Shown here: positions 24,608 through 33,906 of the stretch, in pieces
Position numbering within the stretch: the stretch's first letter is position 1
Layout of the letters: every line of letters begins with the position of its first letter
Assembly (NCBI RefSeq): GCF_900142735.1
Contig: NZ_FRBY01000001.1
Coordinates: 434,001 to 498,000 of the forward strand
From: Flavobacterium saccharophilum
GTDB taxonomy: Bacteria; Bacteroidota; Bacteroidia; Flavobacteriales; Flavobacteriaceae
DNA: 64,000 bases
Reading direction: 5' to 3'
Notes under the pieces: model-generated
The model's database searches: none
Told to the model about the DNA's origin: nothing
The model's input: only the letters and a program-made list of their open reading frames with translations
Made by a program: the position numbers and the translations under genes

Positions 24608-26245
24608 ATGTATCCTTATCTCAAAAAGAAGTTCGTTATACCAGCCGTTGCCGCAGGATTTTTATTTATTGGAACCAGTTTCAAAGATGATTTCTTTGAG
24701 ATCGCCAAGCAAATCGAAATCTTTACGACTTTGTTTAAAGCCGTAAACACCAATTATGTGGACGAAACCAATCCGGGCGATTTGATGGACAAAGCCATTA
24801 AAAGCATGTTGGGAAGTTTGGATCCGTATACGGTTTACTTTAATGAACAAGATGTTGTCAATTTTAAAATCAACAATACCGGAGAATATACGGGAATTGG
24901 TGCTTTGATTTCCCGTAAAAAAGACCGTTTAATTGTTCGCGAACCTTATAAAAATTATCCTGCTGATAAAGCCGGATTAAAAGCAGGTGACGAAATTATA
25001 CAGATTGGTGACGTTTTGATTGCCGATTTTAAAGACGATGCTTCTCAATTATTAAAAGGAACAAAAAATACCAAAATCCAGATCAAGTACCTTCGTCAGG
25101 GGAAAACCTTTACTACAGAATTGATTTTGAACGAAGTTGACATCAAATCAGTTCCGTTTTATGGAAAAATTGATGATAAAACAGGTTATATTGTTTTGGC
25201 ACATTTTAGCAGAAAAGCTGCTGCTGAAGTAAAAGAAGCTTTGGAAAAACTGAAAGCCGACGGTGCCACTCAAATTGTTTTGGATTTAAGAGGAAATCCG
25301 GGCGGTTTATTGAATGAAGCCATTGATATCTGCAATTTATTTGTTCCGAAAAATGAAGTTATTGTAACGACAAAATCACGAATTGAAAAACACAACAACA
25401 CTTATAAAACGACCAAAGAACCAATTGATACTCAAATCCCGCTAGCTATTTTAGTAAACGGAAGAAGTGCCTCGGCATCAGAAATTGTTTCGGGCGCTTT
25501 GCAGGATTTGGACCGTGCCGTTATTTTAGGAAGCCGAAGTTTTGGAAAAGGTTTGGTTCAGCGTTCTGTTGACTTGACTTACGGAACTCAATTGAAAGTT
25601 ACTATATCACGTTATTATACTCCATCCGGCCGTTGCATTCAGGCACTAGATTATGCCCATAAAGACAAAAACGGTGTTGCTCAAAAAACCGATGCTAAAA
25701 ATTTCAATGCGTTTAAAACCAGAAAAGGAAGAACGGTTTATGATGGCGGAGGTGTTTTGCCGGATATTGAATTGGATGAAACTAAAATGAGTCCGATTAC
25801 TACGGCATTATTGAAGAACGACGGGATCTTTGATTACGCTACGACCTATTATTACAAAAATCCAAATTTAGGCGATAAGATTCCGGTATTGACAGATGCC
25901 GATTATGCTAGCTTTAAACAATATTTAAAAGCGAATAAAATCAGTTTTGATACGGAGACTGAAGTGGCTTTGAAAAACACTTTGGCAGCAGCTAAAACGG
26001 AAAAAATAGACGAAACAATTGCGCCTGAGTATCAACAATTATTAGCAGCACTTGAAAAAAGCGAAACCACCCTATTGGATAAAAATCAAAAAGAAATTAA
26101 AGGTTTGATTCAGGAAGAGCTTATCAAAAGATACCAGTATCAGGAAGGTTTATATCAATTTTATATTAAAAACAATTCAGAAATTAAAAAAGCGGTAAAC
26201 GTTTTAAATAATCAAACCGAGTACAAGACGATTTTAAAAATTTAA
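24608..26245 (+). CDS. S41 family C-terminal processing protease with PDZ domain
   Basis: The product is 545 residues. The N-terminus has a signal or anchor (residues 8-25). A PDZ domain lies at about 95-175 (EYTGIGALISRKKD, GLKAGDEIIQIGD). The S41 catalytic domain follows with VLDLRGNPGGLLNEAIDICN, the Ser-containing NGRSASASEIVSGALQD and the Lys segment LGSRSFGKGLVQ. The C-terminal 150 residues form an extra helical region. It cleaves C-terminal tails of periplasmic proteins. It lies between DUF4349 and an OmpA-domain gene, 5 nt before the latter, consistent with an envelope operon. Confidence 0.95.
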   Translation: MYPYLKKKFVIPAVAAGFLFIGTSFKDDFFEIAKQIEIFTTLFKAVNTNYVDETNPGDLMDKAIKSMLGSLDPYTVYFNEQDVVNFKINNTGEYTGIGALISRKKDRLIVREPYKNYPADKAGLKAGDEIIQIGDVLIADFKDDASQLLKGTKNTKIQIKYLRQGKTFTTELILNEVDIKSVPFYGKIDDKTGYIVLAHFSRKAAAEVKEALEKLKADGATQIVLDLRGNPGGLLNEAIDICNLFVPKNEVIVTTKSRIEKHNNTYKTTKEPIDTQIPLAILVNGRSASASEIVSGALQDLDRAVILGSRSFGKGLVQRSVDLTYGTQLKVTISRYYTPSGRCIQALDYAHKDKNGVAQKTDAKNFNAFKTRKGRTVYDGGGVLPDIELDETKMSPITTALLKNDGIFDYATTYYYKNPNLGDKIPVLTDADYASFKQYLKANKISFDTETEVALKNTLAAAKTEKIDETIAPEYQQLLAALEKSETTLLDKNQKEIKGLIQEELIKRYQYQEGLYQFYIKNNSEIKKAVNVLNNQTEYKTILKI

Positions 26246-26250
26246 AAAAA

Positions 26251-27054
26251 ATGAAAATTTGCAGACTCTTGTTTTTCTTTTTCATTTACAATTTATCGGC
26301 ACAGCAAAAACCTATTGAAACCATTTATTTTGAGTTTGATAAATATGATCTTACTCCCAAACAAACCGAAGTTGTAACTAAATTTATTAAAAGTATAGAC
26401 ACTACAAAAGTGGAGTCTGTGCAAATTTATGGCTATTGCGATGATCGCGGTAACGACGACTATAATTTTAGATTATCAAACAATCGTGCCAATACGATTC
26501 AGAACCTCTTGATTTCTGCTGGCTTCAATGAAAGCAAAATTGTTATTTTGGAAGGAAAAGGCCGTGTTGTGTTAAAACCGGACACCGTAGAAAACCTTCA
26601 TGAAACGCGTTCAAAAAACCGGCGGGTTGATTTGATTGTCGTAAAAAAGAATAGTTTTGGGAAGGGTATCTATACTTCTTTTAAGGACAATCTAAAGGTT
26701 GGCGACAAAATATACTTAGACAACATATTATTTGAAATCGGTAGTTCAAAACTTACTCCTGCCTCAAAAAAAGAACTGGATAAAATCGCCGTAAAACTTC
26801 AAACGGACAAAAAAATTCAATTTGAAATTAGAGGCCACGTTTGCTGCACTCCTGAGATATATAGCGACGGAATTGACAAAGACACCAAAGAAAGAAGACT
26901 TTCATGGAACCGCGCCAAAACCGTTTTCAATTATCTGTCTACTAAAAAAGTCTCTAAAAACAGAATGACCTATCAAGGCTGCGGCAATAAATATCCCTTA
27001 GGAAGAGGTGATGATTTTGATAGACGTGTTGAGTTTTTGATTACTAAAATATAA
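26251..27054 (+). CDS. Secreted protein with two tandem OmpA-like domains
   Basis: The product is 267 residues. Residues 1-18 are a signal peptide ending LSAQ. The first OmpA-like domain (about 25-130) shows YFEFDKYDLTPKQ, GYCDDRGNDDYNFRLSNNRA and RSKNRRVDLIV. The second (about 150-267) shows ILFEIGSSKLTPASKKELD, RGHVCC, RLSWNRAKTVFNYL and DDFDRRVEFLI. Such domains bind peptidoglycan meso-DAP through Asp and Arg residues, which are present in both copies in modified form. There is no beta-barrel or lipobox. The two copies differ strongly, so duplication is old. It is co-directional with the S41 protease. Confidence 0.85.
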   Translation: MKICRLLFFFFIYNLSAQQKPIETIYFEFDKYDLTPKQTEVVTKFIKSIDTTKVESVQIYGYCDDRGNDDYNFRLSNNRANTIQNLLISAGFNESKIVILEGKGRVVLKPDTVENLHETRSKNRRVDLIVVKKNSFGKGIYTSFKDNLKVGDKIYLDNILFEIGSSKLTPASKKELDKIAVKLQTDKKIQFEIRGHVCCTPEIYSDGIDKDTKERRLSWNRAKTVFNYLSTKKVSKNRMTYQGCGNKYPLGRGDDFDRRVEFLITKI

Positions 27055-27213
27055 AGGTTTTGCCACGAAGACGCAAAGTCACAAATTTTTTTATTTAAAG
27101 TTTTACTCTAAACAAAACTAATAATTATCTCTTTTAAAGCTAATTATAAGAAACAACATTACAATTATTTTCTTATTGCAACATTGTTTCCTTAAAGTAA
27201 AATCCCTTTCTAA

Positions 27214-27663
27214 TTATTCTCCGCGAATCATTTCAATATGCTCGATATCATCTTCCAGATACATTTCGCTTGATTGAACAAATCCATGGCTTTCGTAGAA
27301 TTTCTTCAAGTACAATTGTGCTCCAATAGTGATTTTGTCTTTTCCGAAATTTGCTTTTATTCCGGCGATAGCTTCACGCATTAAATCGTGGCCCCATTTT
27401 TTATCGCGGTAATTGGCATCCACAACAACTCTTCCGATGGAAGCATTATCAAAACTAATTCCGGCATCAAACAAACGGGAATAAGCCACAATTTTACCAT
27501 CGTATTCGCCAATTAAGTGTAATGCTTTCTTGTCTTTGCCATCTATATCCAAATAAACGCAATTTTGCTCCACTACAAAGATCTCGCTTCTTACTTTAAG
27601 CAAATCATATAACTCATGAACCGTTAATGCCTCAAACGGCTTTATTTTCCATTTTAGTTCCAT
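27214..27663 (-). CDS. ElaA-type GNAT acetyltransferase
   Basis: The product is 149 residues, standard for ElaA. Landmarks are LYDLLKVRSEIFVVEQNCVY, DGKDKKALHLIG, SIGRVVVDANYRDKKWGHDL (acetyl-CoA binding) and QLYLKKFYESHGF. The substrate is unknown. The terminator at 27731-27757 isolates it from the DUF1579 gene upstream. The 159-nt gap to the convergent OmpA gene holds a degenerate cgcaaag arm at 27060-27084 and nothing else clear. Confidence 0.92.
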   Translation of the reverse strand: MELKWKIKPFEALTVHELYDLLKVRSEIFVVEQNCVYLDIDGKDKKALHLIGEYDGKIVAYSRLFDAGISFDNASIGRVVVDANYRDKKWGHDLMREAIAGIKANFGKDKITIGAQLYLKKFYESHGFVQSSEMYLEDDIEHIEMIRGE

Positions 27664-27730
27664 TCTATTGTTGTTTGTCGTTTTAGTTATTGTTAATCTG
27701 TAAAATTACATCAAATATTATAAAATAGAA

Positions 27731-27757
27731 ATCCCGATTGCAATTTGCAATCGGGAT
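27731..27757. terminator. Terminator-like perfect palindrome after the DUF1579 gene
   Basis: atcccgattgcaa (27731-27743) and ttgcaatcgggat (27745-27757) are exact reverse complements around a single base. In practice the loop will open to 3-5 nt. It lies 37 nt after the DUF1579 stop on the minus strand and upstream of the elaA-like gene. Confidence 0.75.
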
Positions 27758-27794
27758 CTATAAAGTATTACGCCTTATTTGTTTAAGACAAAGA

Positions 27795-28436
27795 TTATTT
27801 TCTTTTCATGATAATTTCCATGCTTTTATATTCTTCTCCATTTTTAGTATCATACATTTCCATCTTACGGGTATTAGCGTCAACAATAGTATAGACTTCC
27901 CGATAAGGTGTTTTTTTACCATTTAATGGGCTAACCATATCGCCCTTAAAATTCATGCTTTTATTGGCTTCATCATATTTACCAATGGCAACCATCATGC
28001 CTGTACCCATGTTGTCAATAAAAGTAGTGGTGAATTCTTTACTCGCATTATTATAAGCAAGAGTACTTTTACCTTCAAATGGCTGTCCCATCATAGTTCC
28101 GCTATAAATTGATTCCTGATAACGGCCGCCAAGAATCATCTTGATATTTGCCGTAGAGGTAGCTTTACTAGGTTTCCCATTTGGTCCTTCCCAAAAAGTC
28201 ATATCACAATTCCAGGTTCCGGTTTCGTCTGCCATCATTTTGTGCTCATTTCCTGGAGTAGCATATTCAGTCCATAATTTCATTTGCGTTGCAGAATCTA
28301 AAGGCTGCTCAGCAATTGGTTCTTCTGTTTTAACGCTATCCGTCACTGTAACGGCTTCCGTTTCTGGTTTTACTTCTTTTTTACAAGAAACAAAACACAG
28401 CACCAACATTGATAATCCTACATAAAAACTTTTCAT
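27795..28436 (-). CDS. DUF1579 lipoprotein
   Basis: The product is 213 residues. A lipoprotein signal ends with lipobox VSC at about Cys18 (LVLCFVSCKK). A Thr/Glu/Val-rich linker leads to the DUF1579 domain: GTWNCDMTFWEGPNGKP, ILGGRYQESIYSGTMMGQPF, TTFIDNMGTGMMVAIG, and MEMYDTKNGEEYKSMEI. The family is a calycin-like beta fold of unknown function. It sits between the DUF4837 gene (51 nt) and a terminator. Confidence 0.9.
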   Translation of the reverse strand: MKSFYVGLSMLVLCFVSCKKEVKPETEAVTVTDSVKTEEPIAEQPLDSATQMKLWTEYATPGNEHKMMADETGTWNCDMTFWEGPNGKPSKATSTANIKMILGGRYQESIYSGTMMGQPFEGKSTLAYNNASKEFTTTFIDNMGTGMMVAIGKYDEANKSMNFKGDMVSPLNGKKTPYREVYTIVDANTRKMEMYDTKNGEEYKSMEIIMKRK

Positions 28437-28487
28437 AATTAACTGATTTAATGTTTGTTAAAACAAAAGTATGAAAATTATTGTAGA

Positions 28488-29456
28488 CTATCTTTTATCA
28501 ATTTTGACAGATTTTATAATGGCTTCTAACTCCAGCATTAGATCTCTTTCCTGATTGGATGGGGAATAACAAAAACCTTCAATCACTAAAATTCGATTAT
28601 AGGCTTCATCCACAATTGCGTAATTGATAAAGGGCCCGGTCATGAAATCGTTCTTCAACTCCCAGGTGCCTTTGGTTTCAAATGTCTTTTTTCCATCTAA
28701 GGAAATAGTCGAAAAATATGGTGCATAAGCTTCTCCGGTAATCATTTGCGTATTGGGTTCACGGCCTTTGATGTAGAGTCCGATTGAGTCGCGCATTTTA
28801 ACGATATTACCAACAATGTCTGAAGTTTTAGTCAATTGTTTTATAGGAACCTGATAAATAAGAAGACTTGTATTACCGCTGATAATTTCTTTTTTTAGCC
28901 AAATAAAGTTCTTTTTATGCAGCATATATTCATATCCAACCGGGATTTGAACTCCAATATGAAATTTGTTTTTCAGTACGGCAGGATTTAATAAGGCTTT
29001 GCTGTTGTCTTGCTGGATTTTTTCGATCTCAGCATCACGAATGAGCTTGATAATTTGCGATCCGTTCATTTCGAGACTACAAATGATATCATCTACCGAT
29101 TTTCCGTAAATGCGAAAGGTGTTATGGGGTAATGCTTTGCTTCTGATAATCTCAAATTTATCTGTAGCGGCTTTTTTCACTACAATAATACTTCGGCTAT
29201 CGGTAACAAAACCTTCGAGTAATCTGGCGGGATATTGATTAATTGTAAAAAGGGGTTCTTCCTGAGTAAGACCCCAAACTGGAGAGGCGAATTTATTTCG
29301 AATGCTATCACCCACTTCTCCGTACCACAACTGATCGTCTATAATGACTGAAATGGTATTGGGTTTACCCGAAACAGGTTCAGGTTGTTTTTCGGTTTTT
29401 AAACACGAAAACAACAGAAACGGGATTAGTACCAATAAAAAATGGGTTTTATTCAT
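28488..29456 (-). CDS. DUF4837 lipoprotein
   Basis: The product is 322 residues. The signal ends in lipobox FSC (LIPFLLFSCLKTE). The mature part matches DUF4837: SVIIDDQLWYGEVGDSIRN, LFTINQYPARLLEGFVTDSR, IGVQIPVGYEYMLHKKNFIW, TYEWELKNDF-like TWELKNDFMTGPFINYAIVD and LVIEGFCYSPS. Function is unknown, but in Bacteroidota the family often sits beside LysM lytic transglycosylase genes, as here (44 nt). A role in envelope or cell-wall work is inference. Confidence 0.88.
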   Translation of the reverse strand: MNKTHFLLVLIPFLLFSCLKTEKQPEPVSGKPNTISVIIDDQLWYGEVGDSIRNKFASPVWGLTQEEPLFTINQYPARLLEGFVTDSRSIIVVKKAATDKFEIIRSKALPHNTFRIYGKSVDDIICSLEMNGSQIIKLIRDAEIEKIQQDNSKALLNPAVLKNKFHIGVQIPVGYEYMLHKKNFIWLKKEIISGNTSLLIYQVPIKQLTKTSDIVGNIVKMRDSIGLYIKGREPNTQMITGEAYAPYFSTISLDGKKTFETKGTWELKNDFMTGPFINYAIVDEAYNRILVIEGFCYSPSNQERDLMLELEAIIKSVKIDKR

Positions 29457-29500
29457 TTTATTAATTTATGAAATAAAACCCAAATTTAAATGATTTTTTT

Positions 29501-31336
29501 TTATCCGTTTATTTTGAGTTTCATTCCCGGTTTTAAATCTTCATTTTTAATGCCATTCCATTTTTTAATATCTGAAATTGTAACTCCAGGATATTTTTTT
29601 GAAATACTATATAATGAATCTCCTTTTTTAACGTAATAATCCTCACCCATGCTTTTTGCAGAAGCTGTTTTCTTTTTGAAAGAATCGATTGATGCGTTTG
29701 AAGCAATTGCTGTATTAACTGTAGCGGTTTCCTCAATCGCCGGAATTTCTTTAGAAATCACTAAAGTTTTTCCTAAACCAATATTGTTTGATGTTAGATT
29801 ATTAAGCTCTTTCAGATCAGCAATAGTCGTACCGAATTTTTTAGCAATGCTTCCTAAATTATCTCCAGCCACGACAACATATTCTTGTGCCTGAGCTGCT
29901 GCTTTCTCTTTATCATCAACTGCAGCAATGGCTTCGTCTGATTTTTTGTCTATTGCAGGAATTGTTTTAGCTTCTTTTGAAATTTTAAGCGGATCAACGT
30001 TAGATTTAATTTTTAACGTTCTTCCCAGTGCAACTGAATTTGATCTCAGATTATTCCATTTCTTTAGCTCACTAATACTGACATCATACTTTTCAGCAAT
30101 AGCACCTAAATTATCTCCTTTTTGAATTTTGTACAACTGAACATCTGTATCAATTGCTTTATTCAAGTGTGCTTTTGCCTTAGGCGTAACTTTTAAAGCC
30201 AAACGACTTGACATTGTTTTATTTTCAGCTTCATGTCTCACATAAGCATAAATCTTGTCTTCGTTACTAACAAAGGTTGCGATTTTATCTTTTGGTAAAC
30301 GAATAAAATGATTTTCTCCCTGATAAAAAGGAACAACATTTAATTTATAAGAAGGGTTTAAAAGCTGAATTTGAGATTGTGGCATGTCTAACAAATCGGC
30401 AATTTGTTTGAACGACATTTCGCTTTTAACATTAACTGTATCCGTTTCGAAGTTTTTAACGACAGCTCTTTCCGGATTAATACCATGTTCTTTGTGGTAT
30501 TCAAAAAGATACATTGTTGCATAGAAAGCCGGTACATATCCTTGCGTTTCTTTTGGAAGATTATTACGAATATCCCAATATTTTGTTTGACCTCCAGAGC
30601 GACGAATCGCTTTGGTCACATTTCCGGGACCTGAATTATAAGAAGCCAAAACAAGCTCCCAGTCGCCAAAAATAGTATACATTTTAGAAAAATAATCTGA
30701 AGCTGCAGCAGTCGATTTCAATGGATCACTGCGTTCATCGACGTAAGAATCGATTTTAAGTGCGTATTGTTTTCCGGTTCCGTACATAAATTGCCAGAGA
30801 CCCGTGGCGCCCATTCTAGAAACTGCTTTAGGATTTAAAGCAGATTCTACAATAGCTAAATATTTAATTTCTAAAGGAATATTTTGTTTGGCAAAAGTTT
30901 CCTCAAAAATTGGGAAATAATATTCTGATAAAGCCATTAATCGGGAAATCGATTTTTTTCGGTTCTTAAGAAATGACTTTATTATGTTTTCTAATCCCTG
31001 ATTGTATTCAATATTAAAAGGAGATTTCTCATTCATTGCCTGCAAGCGCTGTTTTAAAAGCTCTGTTGGCAATTCGGCATTAACATCCTGATCTGTATTT
31101 ACGGTTTGAATATCATTTGAAAAATCATTGTAGATATCTAAACTCAAACATTCCTTCATCCAGAGACTATCTACTTTTGTAGCCACCTCGTCCTTTTTGA
31201 AAGAACTCTTTACAGAATCTAAGTACGACAGCTTTACTTCTGGCCTAATATCCAGCGAAGTTGTGGCAGTTTCCTGCGCAAACATCGTTATCGAAAAAAG
31301 AGCTGTAACCGCTAAGGAGATTTTCTTTATAATCAT
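29501..31336 (-). CDS. Membrane-bound lytic transglycosylase D-like protein with LysM repeats
   Basis: The product is 611 residues from the ATG at 31336 (MIIKKISLAVTALFS); the frame begins 11 codons upstream without support. A signal peptide ends near MFAQ. The SLT domain shows the catalytic Glu in VESALNPKAVSRMGATGLW followed by QFMYGTGKQY, then LASYNSGPGNVTKAI and YVPAFYATMYL. Three LysM domains follow: YKIQKGDNLGAIAEKY, YVVVAGDNLGSIAKKFG and YYVKKGDSLYSISKKYP. It cleaves peptidoglycan and binds it through LysM. Its neighbours are pgk upstream and DUF4837 downstream. Confidence 0.94.
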   Translation of the reverse strand: MIIKKISLAVTALFSITMFAQETATTSLDIRPEVKLSYLDSVKSSFKKDEVATKVDSLWMKECLSLDIYNDFSNDIQTVNTDQDVNAELPTELLKQRLQAMNEKSPFNIEYNQGLENIIKSFLKNRKKSISRLMALSEYYFPIFEETFAKQNIPLEIKYLAIVESALNPKAVSRMGATGLWQFMYGTGKQYALKIDSYVDERSDPLKSTAAASDYFSKMYTIFGDWELVLASYNSGPGNVTKAIRRSGGQTKYWDIRNNLPKETQGYVPAFYATMYLFEYHKEHGINPERAVVKNFETDTVNVKSEMSFKQIADLLDMPQSQIQLLNPSYKLNVVPFYQGENHFIRLPKDKIATFVSNEDKIYAYVRHEAENKTMSSRLALKVTPKAKAHLNKAIDTDVQLYKIQKGDNLGAIAEKYDVSISELKKWNNLRSNSVALGRTLKIKSNVDPLKISKEAKTIPAIDKKSDEAIAAVDDKEKAAAQAQEYVVVAGDNLGSIAKKFGTTIADLKELNNLTSNNIGLGKTLVISKEIPAIEETATVNTAIASNASIDSFKKKTASAKSMGEDYYVKKGDSLYSISKKYPGVTISDIKKWNGIKNEDLKPGMKLKING

Positions 31337-31446
31337 ATAACATTTTTTTAAAATTCTATAAATCAACAAAATATAGAAACCTTACTTTTGCAAACTTAGA
31401 GAGATTACCAATAAAAAATATGCAAAAAAATGTTAATTGTGATTTT

Positions 31447-32634
31447 TTAGTCCAGAATCGCAGCGATTCCAGGTAAAATTTTTCCTTCTAACATTTCAAG
31501 CATTGCTCCACCACCAGTAGAAACGTAGCTCATTTTGTCTTCAAAACCGAACTGTTTTACAGCAGCAACAGAGTCACCACCACCTACTAATGAAAAAGCA
31601 CCATTTTGCGTAGCTTCCGCAATATAATCGCCTAAAGCGATAGTTCCTTTTGAAAATGTTTCCATTTCAAAAACACCCAGAGGACCGTTCCATAAAATAG
31701 TTTTAGATTCTAAAATTACTTTTTTGAAATTTTCCAATGATTTAGGACCTGCATCAAGACCTTGCCATCCATCAGGAATTTCTTTTACATCTACCACTTG
31801 TGTATTTGCTGTATTTGAGAAATCGTCAGCAGCAATAACGTCAACCGGAATATGAATCTGAACTCCTTTTTCTTTAGCTAATCTTAAAATTTCAAGTGCT
31901 AATTCCTGTTTATCATCTTCACAAATAGAATCACCAATTTTACCACCAAGTGCTTTAACGAAAGTAAAAGTCATACCTCCGCCAATAATCATGTGATCTA
32001 CTTTATCTAAGATATTTTCGATAACTGTGATTTTTGAAGAAACTTTAGAACCTCCAAGAACTGCAGTAACTGGTTTCTCGCTATTTTTAAGAACTTTATT
32101 TAAACTCTCAATTTCTTTTGCCAATAATGTTCCGAAACATTTTTCAGTTGGAAAAAATTGTGCAATAATTGTTGTTGAAGCGTGTGCTCTGTGAGCCGTT
32201 CCAAAAGCATCGTTTACATAAATGTCACCAAGAGACGCTAATTCTTTTGCAAAAGCAACATCTCCCGCTTCTTCTTCAGCATGAAAACGTAAATTCTCTA
32301 ACAATAAAACTTCACCTGGCTTTAAAGCTGCTGCTGCTGTCTGAGCTGGTTCTCCAACACAATCAGTAGCAAACTTAACTTCAACTCCTAAAATTTCAGA
32401 AGCTGTTTTTAAAATATGTTTTAATGAATATTTCTCTTCAGCACCTTTTGGTCTTCCTAAATGTGACATTAAAATAACGCTTCCGCCCTGAGCTAAGATT
32501 GCGTCAATTGTTGGTTTTGCAGCTTCGATACGAGTTGCATCTGTTACATTAAAATTCTCATCCAATGGCACATTGAAGTCAACACGGATGATCGCTTTTT
32601 TATTTTTAAAATCGAAATCGTTTAAAGTTTTCAT
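31447..32634 (-). CDS. pgk: Phosphoglycerate kinase Pgk
   Basis: The product is 395 residues. It interconverts 1,3-bisphosphoglycerate and 3-phosphoglycerate with ADP/ATP in glycolysis. Landmarks are [79 protein letters not shown], the hinge [13 protein letters not shown] and [13 protein letters not shown] plus [13 protein letters not shown]. All catalytic segments are intact. It is 110 nt upstream of the lytic transglycosylase start and downstream of the gliding operon, with its own promoter. Confidence 0.98.
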   Translation of the reverse strand: MKTLNDFDFKNKKAIIRVDFNVPLDENFNVTDATRIEAAKPTIDAILAQGGSVILMSHLGRPKGAEEKYSLKHILKTASEILGVEVKFATDCVGEPAQTAAAALKPGEVLLLENLRFHAEEEAGDVAFAKELASLGDIYVNDAFGTAHRAHASTTIIAQFFPTEKCFGTLLAKEIESLNKVLKNSEKPVTAVLGGSKVSSKITVIENILDKVDHMIIGGGMTFTFVKALGGKIGDSICEDDKQELALEILRLAKEKGVQIHIPVDVIAADDFSNTANTQVVDVKEIPDGWQGLDAGPKSLENFKKVILESKTILWNGPLGVFEMETFSKGTIALGDYIAEATQNGAFSLVGGGDSVAAVKQFGFEDKMSYVSTGGGAMLEMLEGKILPGIAAILD

Positions 32635-32665
32635 TTGATAATTTTTTAATTTTTTGAAAGAAAAA

Positions 32666-32673
32666 CAAATATA
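32666..32673 (-). promoter_or_regulatory. Probable -7 box for pgk
   Basis: Read on the minus strand, this is TATATTTG, a match to TAnnTTTG, 31 nt upstream of the pgk ATG. A TTT at about 19 nt further upstream may be the -33 contact. Confidence 0.5.
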
Positions 32674-32813
32674 GAACTTTTAGAGTAGTATTAAATTTGA
32701 AATATGTAAAAATAACCTATCAATAACAACGAAAACGATGTAATTTATGAAAAAAAACAAATTAATAATTAAAAAAGAGAAAAATGGTTGCTTATACCAT
32801 TATGAAGTTAAGC

Positions 32814-32870
32814 ATACTGCAGTATAAATCTTCTTTAAATTTTCTTCAAAATAAAAATTCAGACTGCAGT
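32814..32870. repeat. Two actgcagt palindromes after the gliding operon
   Basis: atactgcagtat at 32814-32825 and actgcagt at 32863-32870 can each fold or pair with one another. They lie 18-75 nt beyond the sprF stop codon, where the operon must end. They may form the 3'-end structure, but no T-tract follows, so a terminator function is uncertain. The rest of the 32635-32888 gap is AT-rich without other features. Confidence 0.4.
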
Positions 32871-32888
32871 ACTTTCAACTTTAAATTA

Positions 32889-33863
32889 TTAGTCGTGAAC
32901 AGGACCTTGCGTACAAGGACAGTTACTGATAGACTGTAAGAAATCGAATCCGATAGTAACTACGTGTGTACCGGTATTGTAGTTTCCAAGATCATTGAAC
33001 ATTATCTGGTAAGAATATCCAAAGTAAAATTTAGACTTCATAAAACCTGCCATTGGCCCAACTGATAATGGTTTTGGAAACTGGTCGTTTAAGAAACGAT
33101 AGGAAACTCCAATCCAGTAATAATCTTCGTAACGATTGTAACGTCTGTACTTGAAGTTAAAATCGGTTGTAGAACGTTTATCACTTGCAAAATACTGGTA
33201 GAAAATAGATGGTTCGTACTCGATACGGCTGTTTTCTCCGTCCTTAAAAACCATTCCCGTATATACCTGATAATTTGAAAGCAAATTAGGTTCTACACCG
33301 CGGTATTTATTTGTATTTTTCTTTAAAACGTTGTTGGCATTAAAACTTACGTAGAAATTCTTGTTACGATACAAGGCACTAATATCAAAGTTATTATTCG
33401 TTGTATAACGATTATCTGTAACAGAAGGATCCAGAATAGGATGCTCAATAGTATTATTGAATTCATCAATATCTATTCGGAAACTGTTGAAGTTATACGA
33501 AAGTCCAAAAGACAAATATTGCTTGGAATAGTAATCCAAAATCAAGTGATGCGCAAACGAAACTTTGGCACCGGTCTGTCTTGTATAACCGTTCTTATCG
33601 TTATAAACCGAGATTCCAACCCCGGAACGATCCAAGACTCTAAAATCAGCATAGAGCGATTGATTTTCTGGTGCATCCTTAATTCCAACCCATTGGGTTA
33701 GTCCATTGGCTCTAATTCTAAGATTATCACCAATCCCCGCATAAGCAGGCGAAAGCACGAAAGGGTTGTCAGCCAAATACTGGGTAAACACTGGTAGGTT
33801 TAACTCTTGGCTGTAACCTGATGTTACAGCCATGAGTACTAAGGATAAAATTAATTTTTTCAT
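32889..33863 (-). CDS. sprF: SprF, PorP/SprF-family outer-membrane protein
   Basis: The product is 324 residues from the ATG at 33863 (MKKLILSLVLMAV); an upstream in-frame start at 33959 would overlap sprB and is rejected. The signal peptide ends near SGYSQ. The mature part is a predicted beta-barrel beginning with the family motif NPFVLSPAYAGIGDNLR. The last strands contain FYFGYSYQIMFNDLGNY and THVVTIGFDF. F. johnsoniae SprF is needed to deliver SprB to the surface through the T9SS but not for chitinase secretion. Position directly after the giant adhesin gene supports the same role. Confidence 0.93.
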   Translation of the reverse strand: MKKLILSLVLMAVTSGYSQELNLPVFTQYLADNPFVLSPAYAGIGDNLRIRANGLTQWVGIKDAPENQSLYADFRVLDRSGVGISVYNDKNGYTRQTGAKVSFAHHLILDYYSKQYLSFGLSYNFNSFRIDIDEFNNTIEHPILDPSVTDNRYTTNNNFDISALYRNKNFYVSFNANNVLKKNTNKYRGVEPNLLSNYQVYTGMVFKDGENSRIEYEPSIFYQYFASDKRSTTDFNFKYRRYNRYEDYYWIGVSYRFLNDQFPKPLSVGPMAGFMKSKFYFGYSYQIMFNDLGNYNTGTHVVTIGFDFLQSISNCPCTQGPVHD

Positions 33864-33890
33864 TGTAATGATTTTTTTAGACAACATCAT

Positions 33891-33899
33891 AAGGGGCAT
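33891..33899 (-). promoter_or_regulatory. Short leader motif upstream of sprF
   Basis: The 9-mer ATGCCCCTT, read on the minus strand, lies 27 nt before the sprF ATG and just after the sprB stop. The same 9-mer occurs at 55147-55155 before sprB. C-runs are rare in this AT-rich DNA. Role unknown. Confidence 0.35.
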
Positions 33900-33906
33900 T
33901 ATTTTG

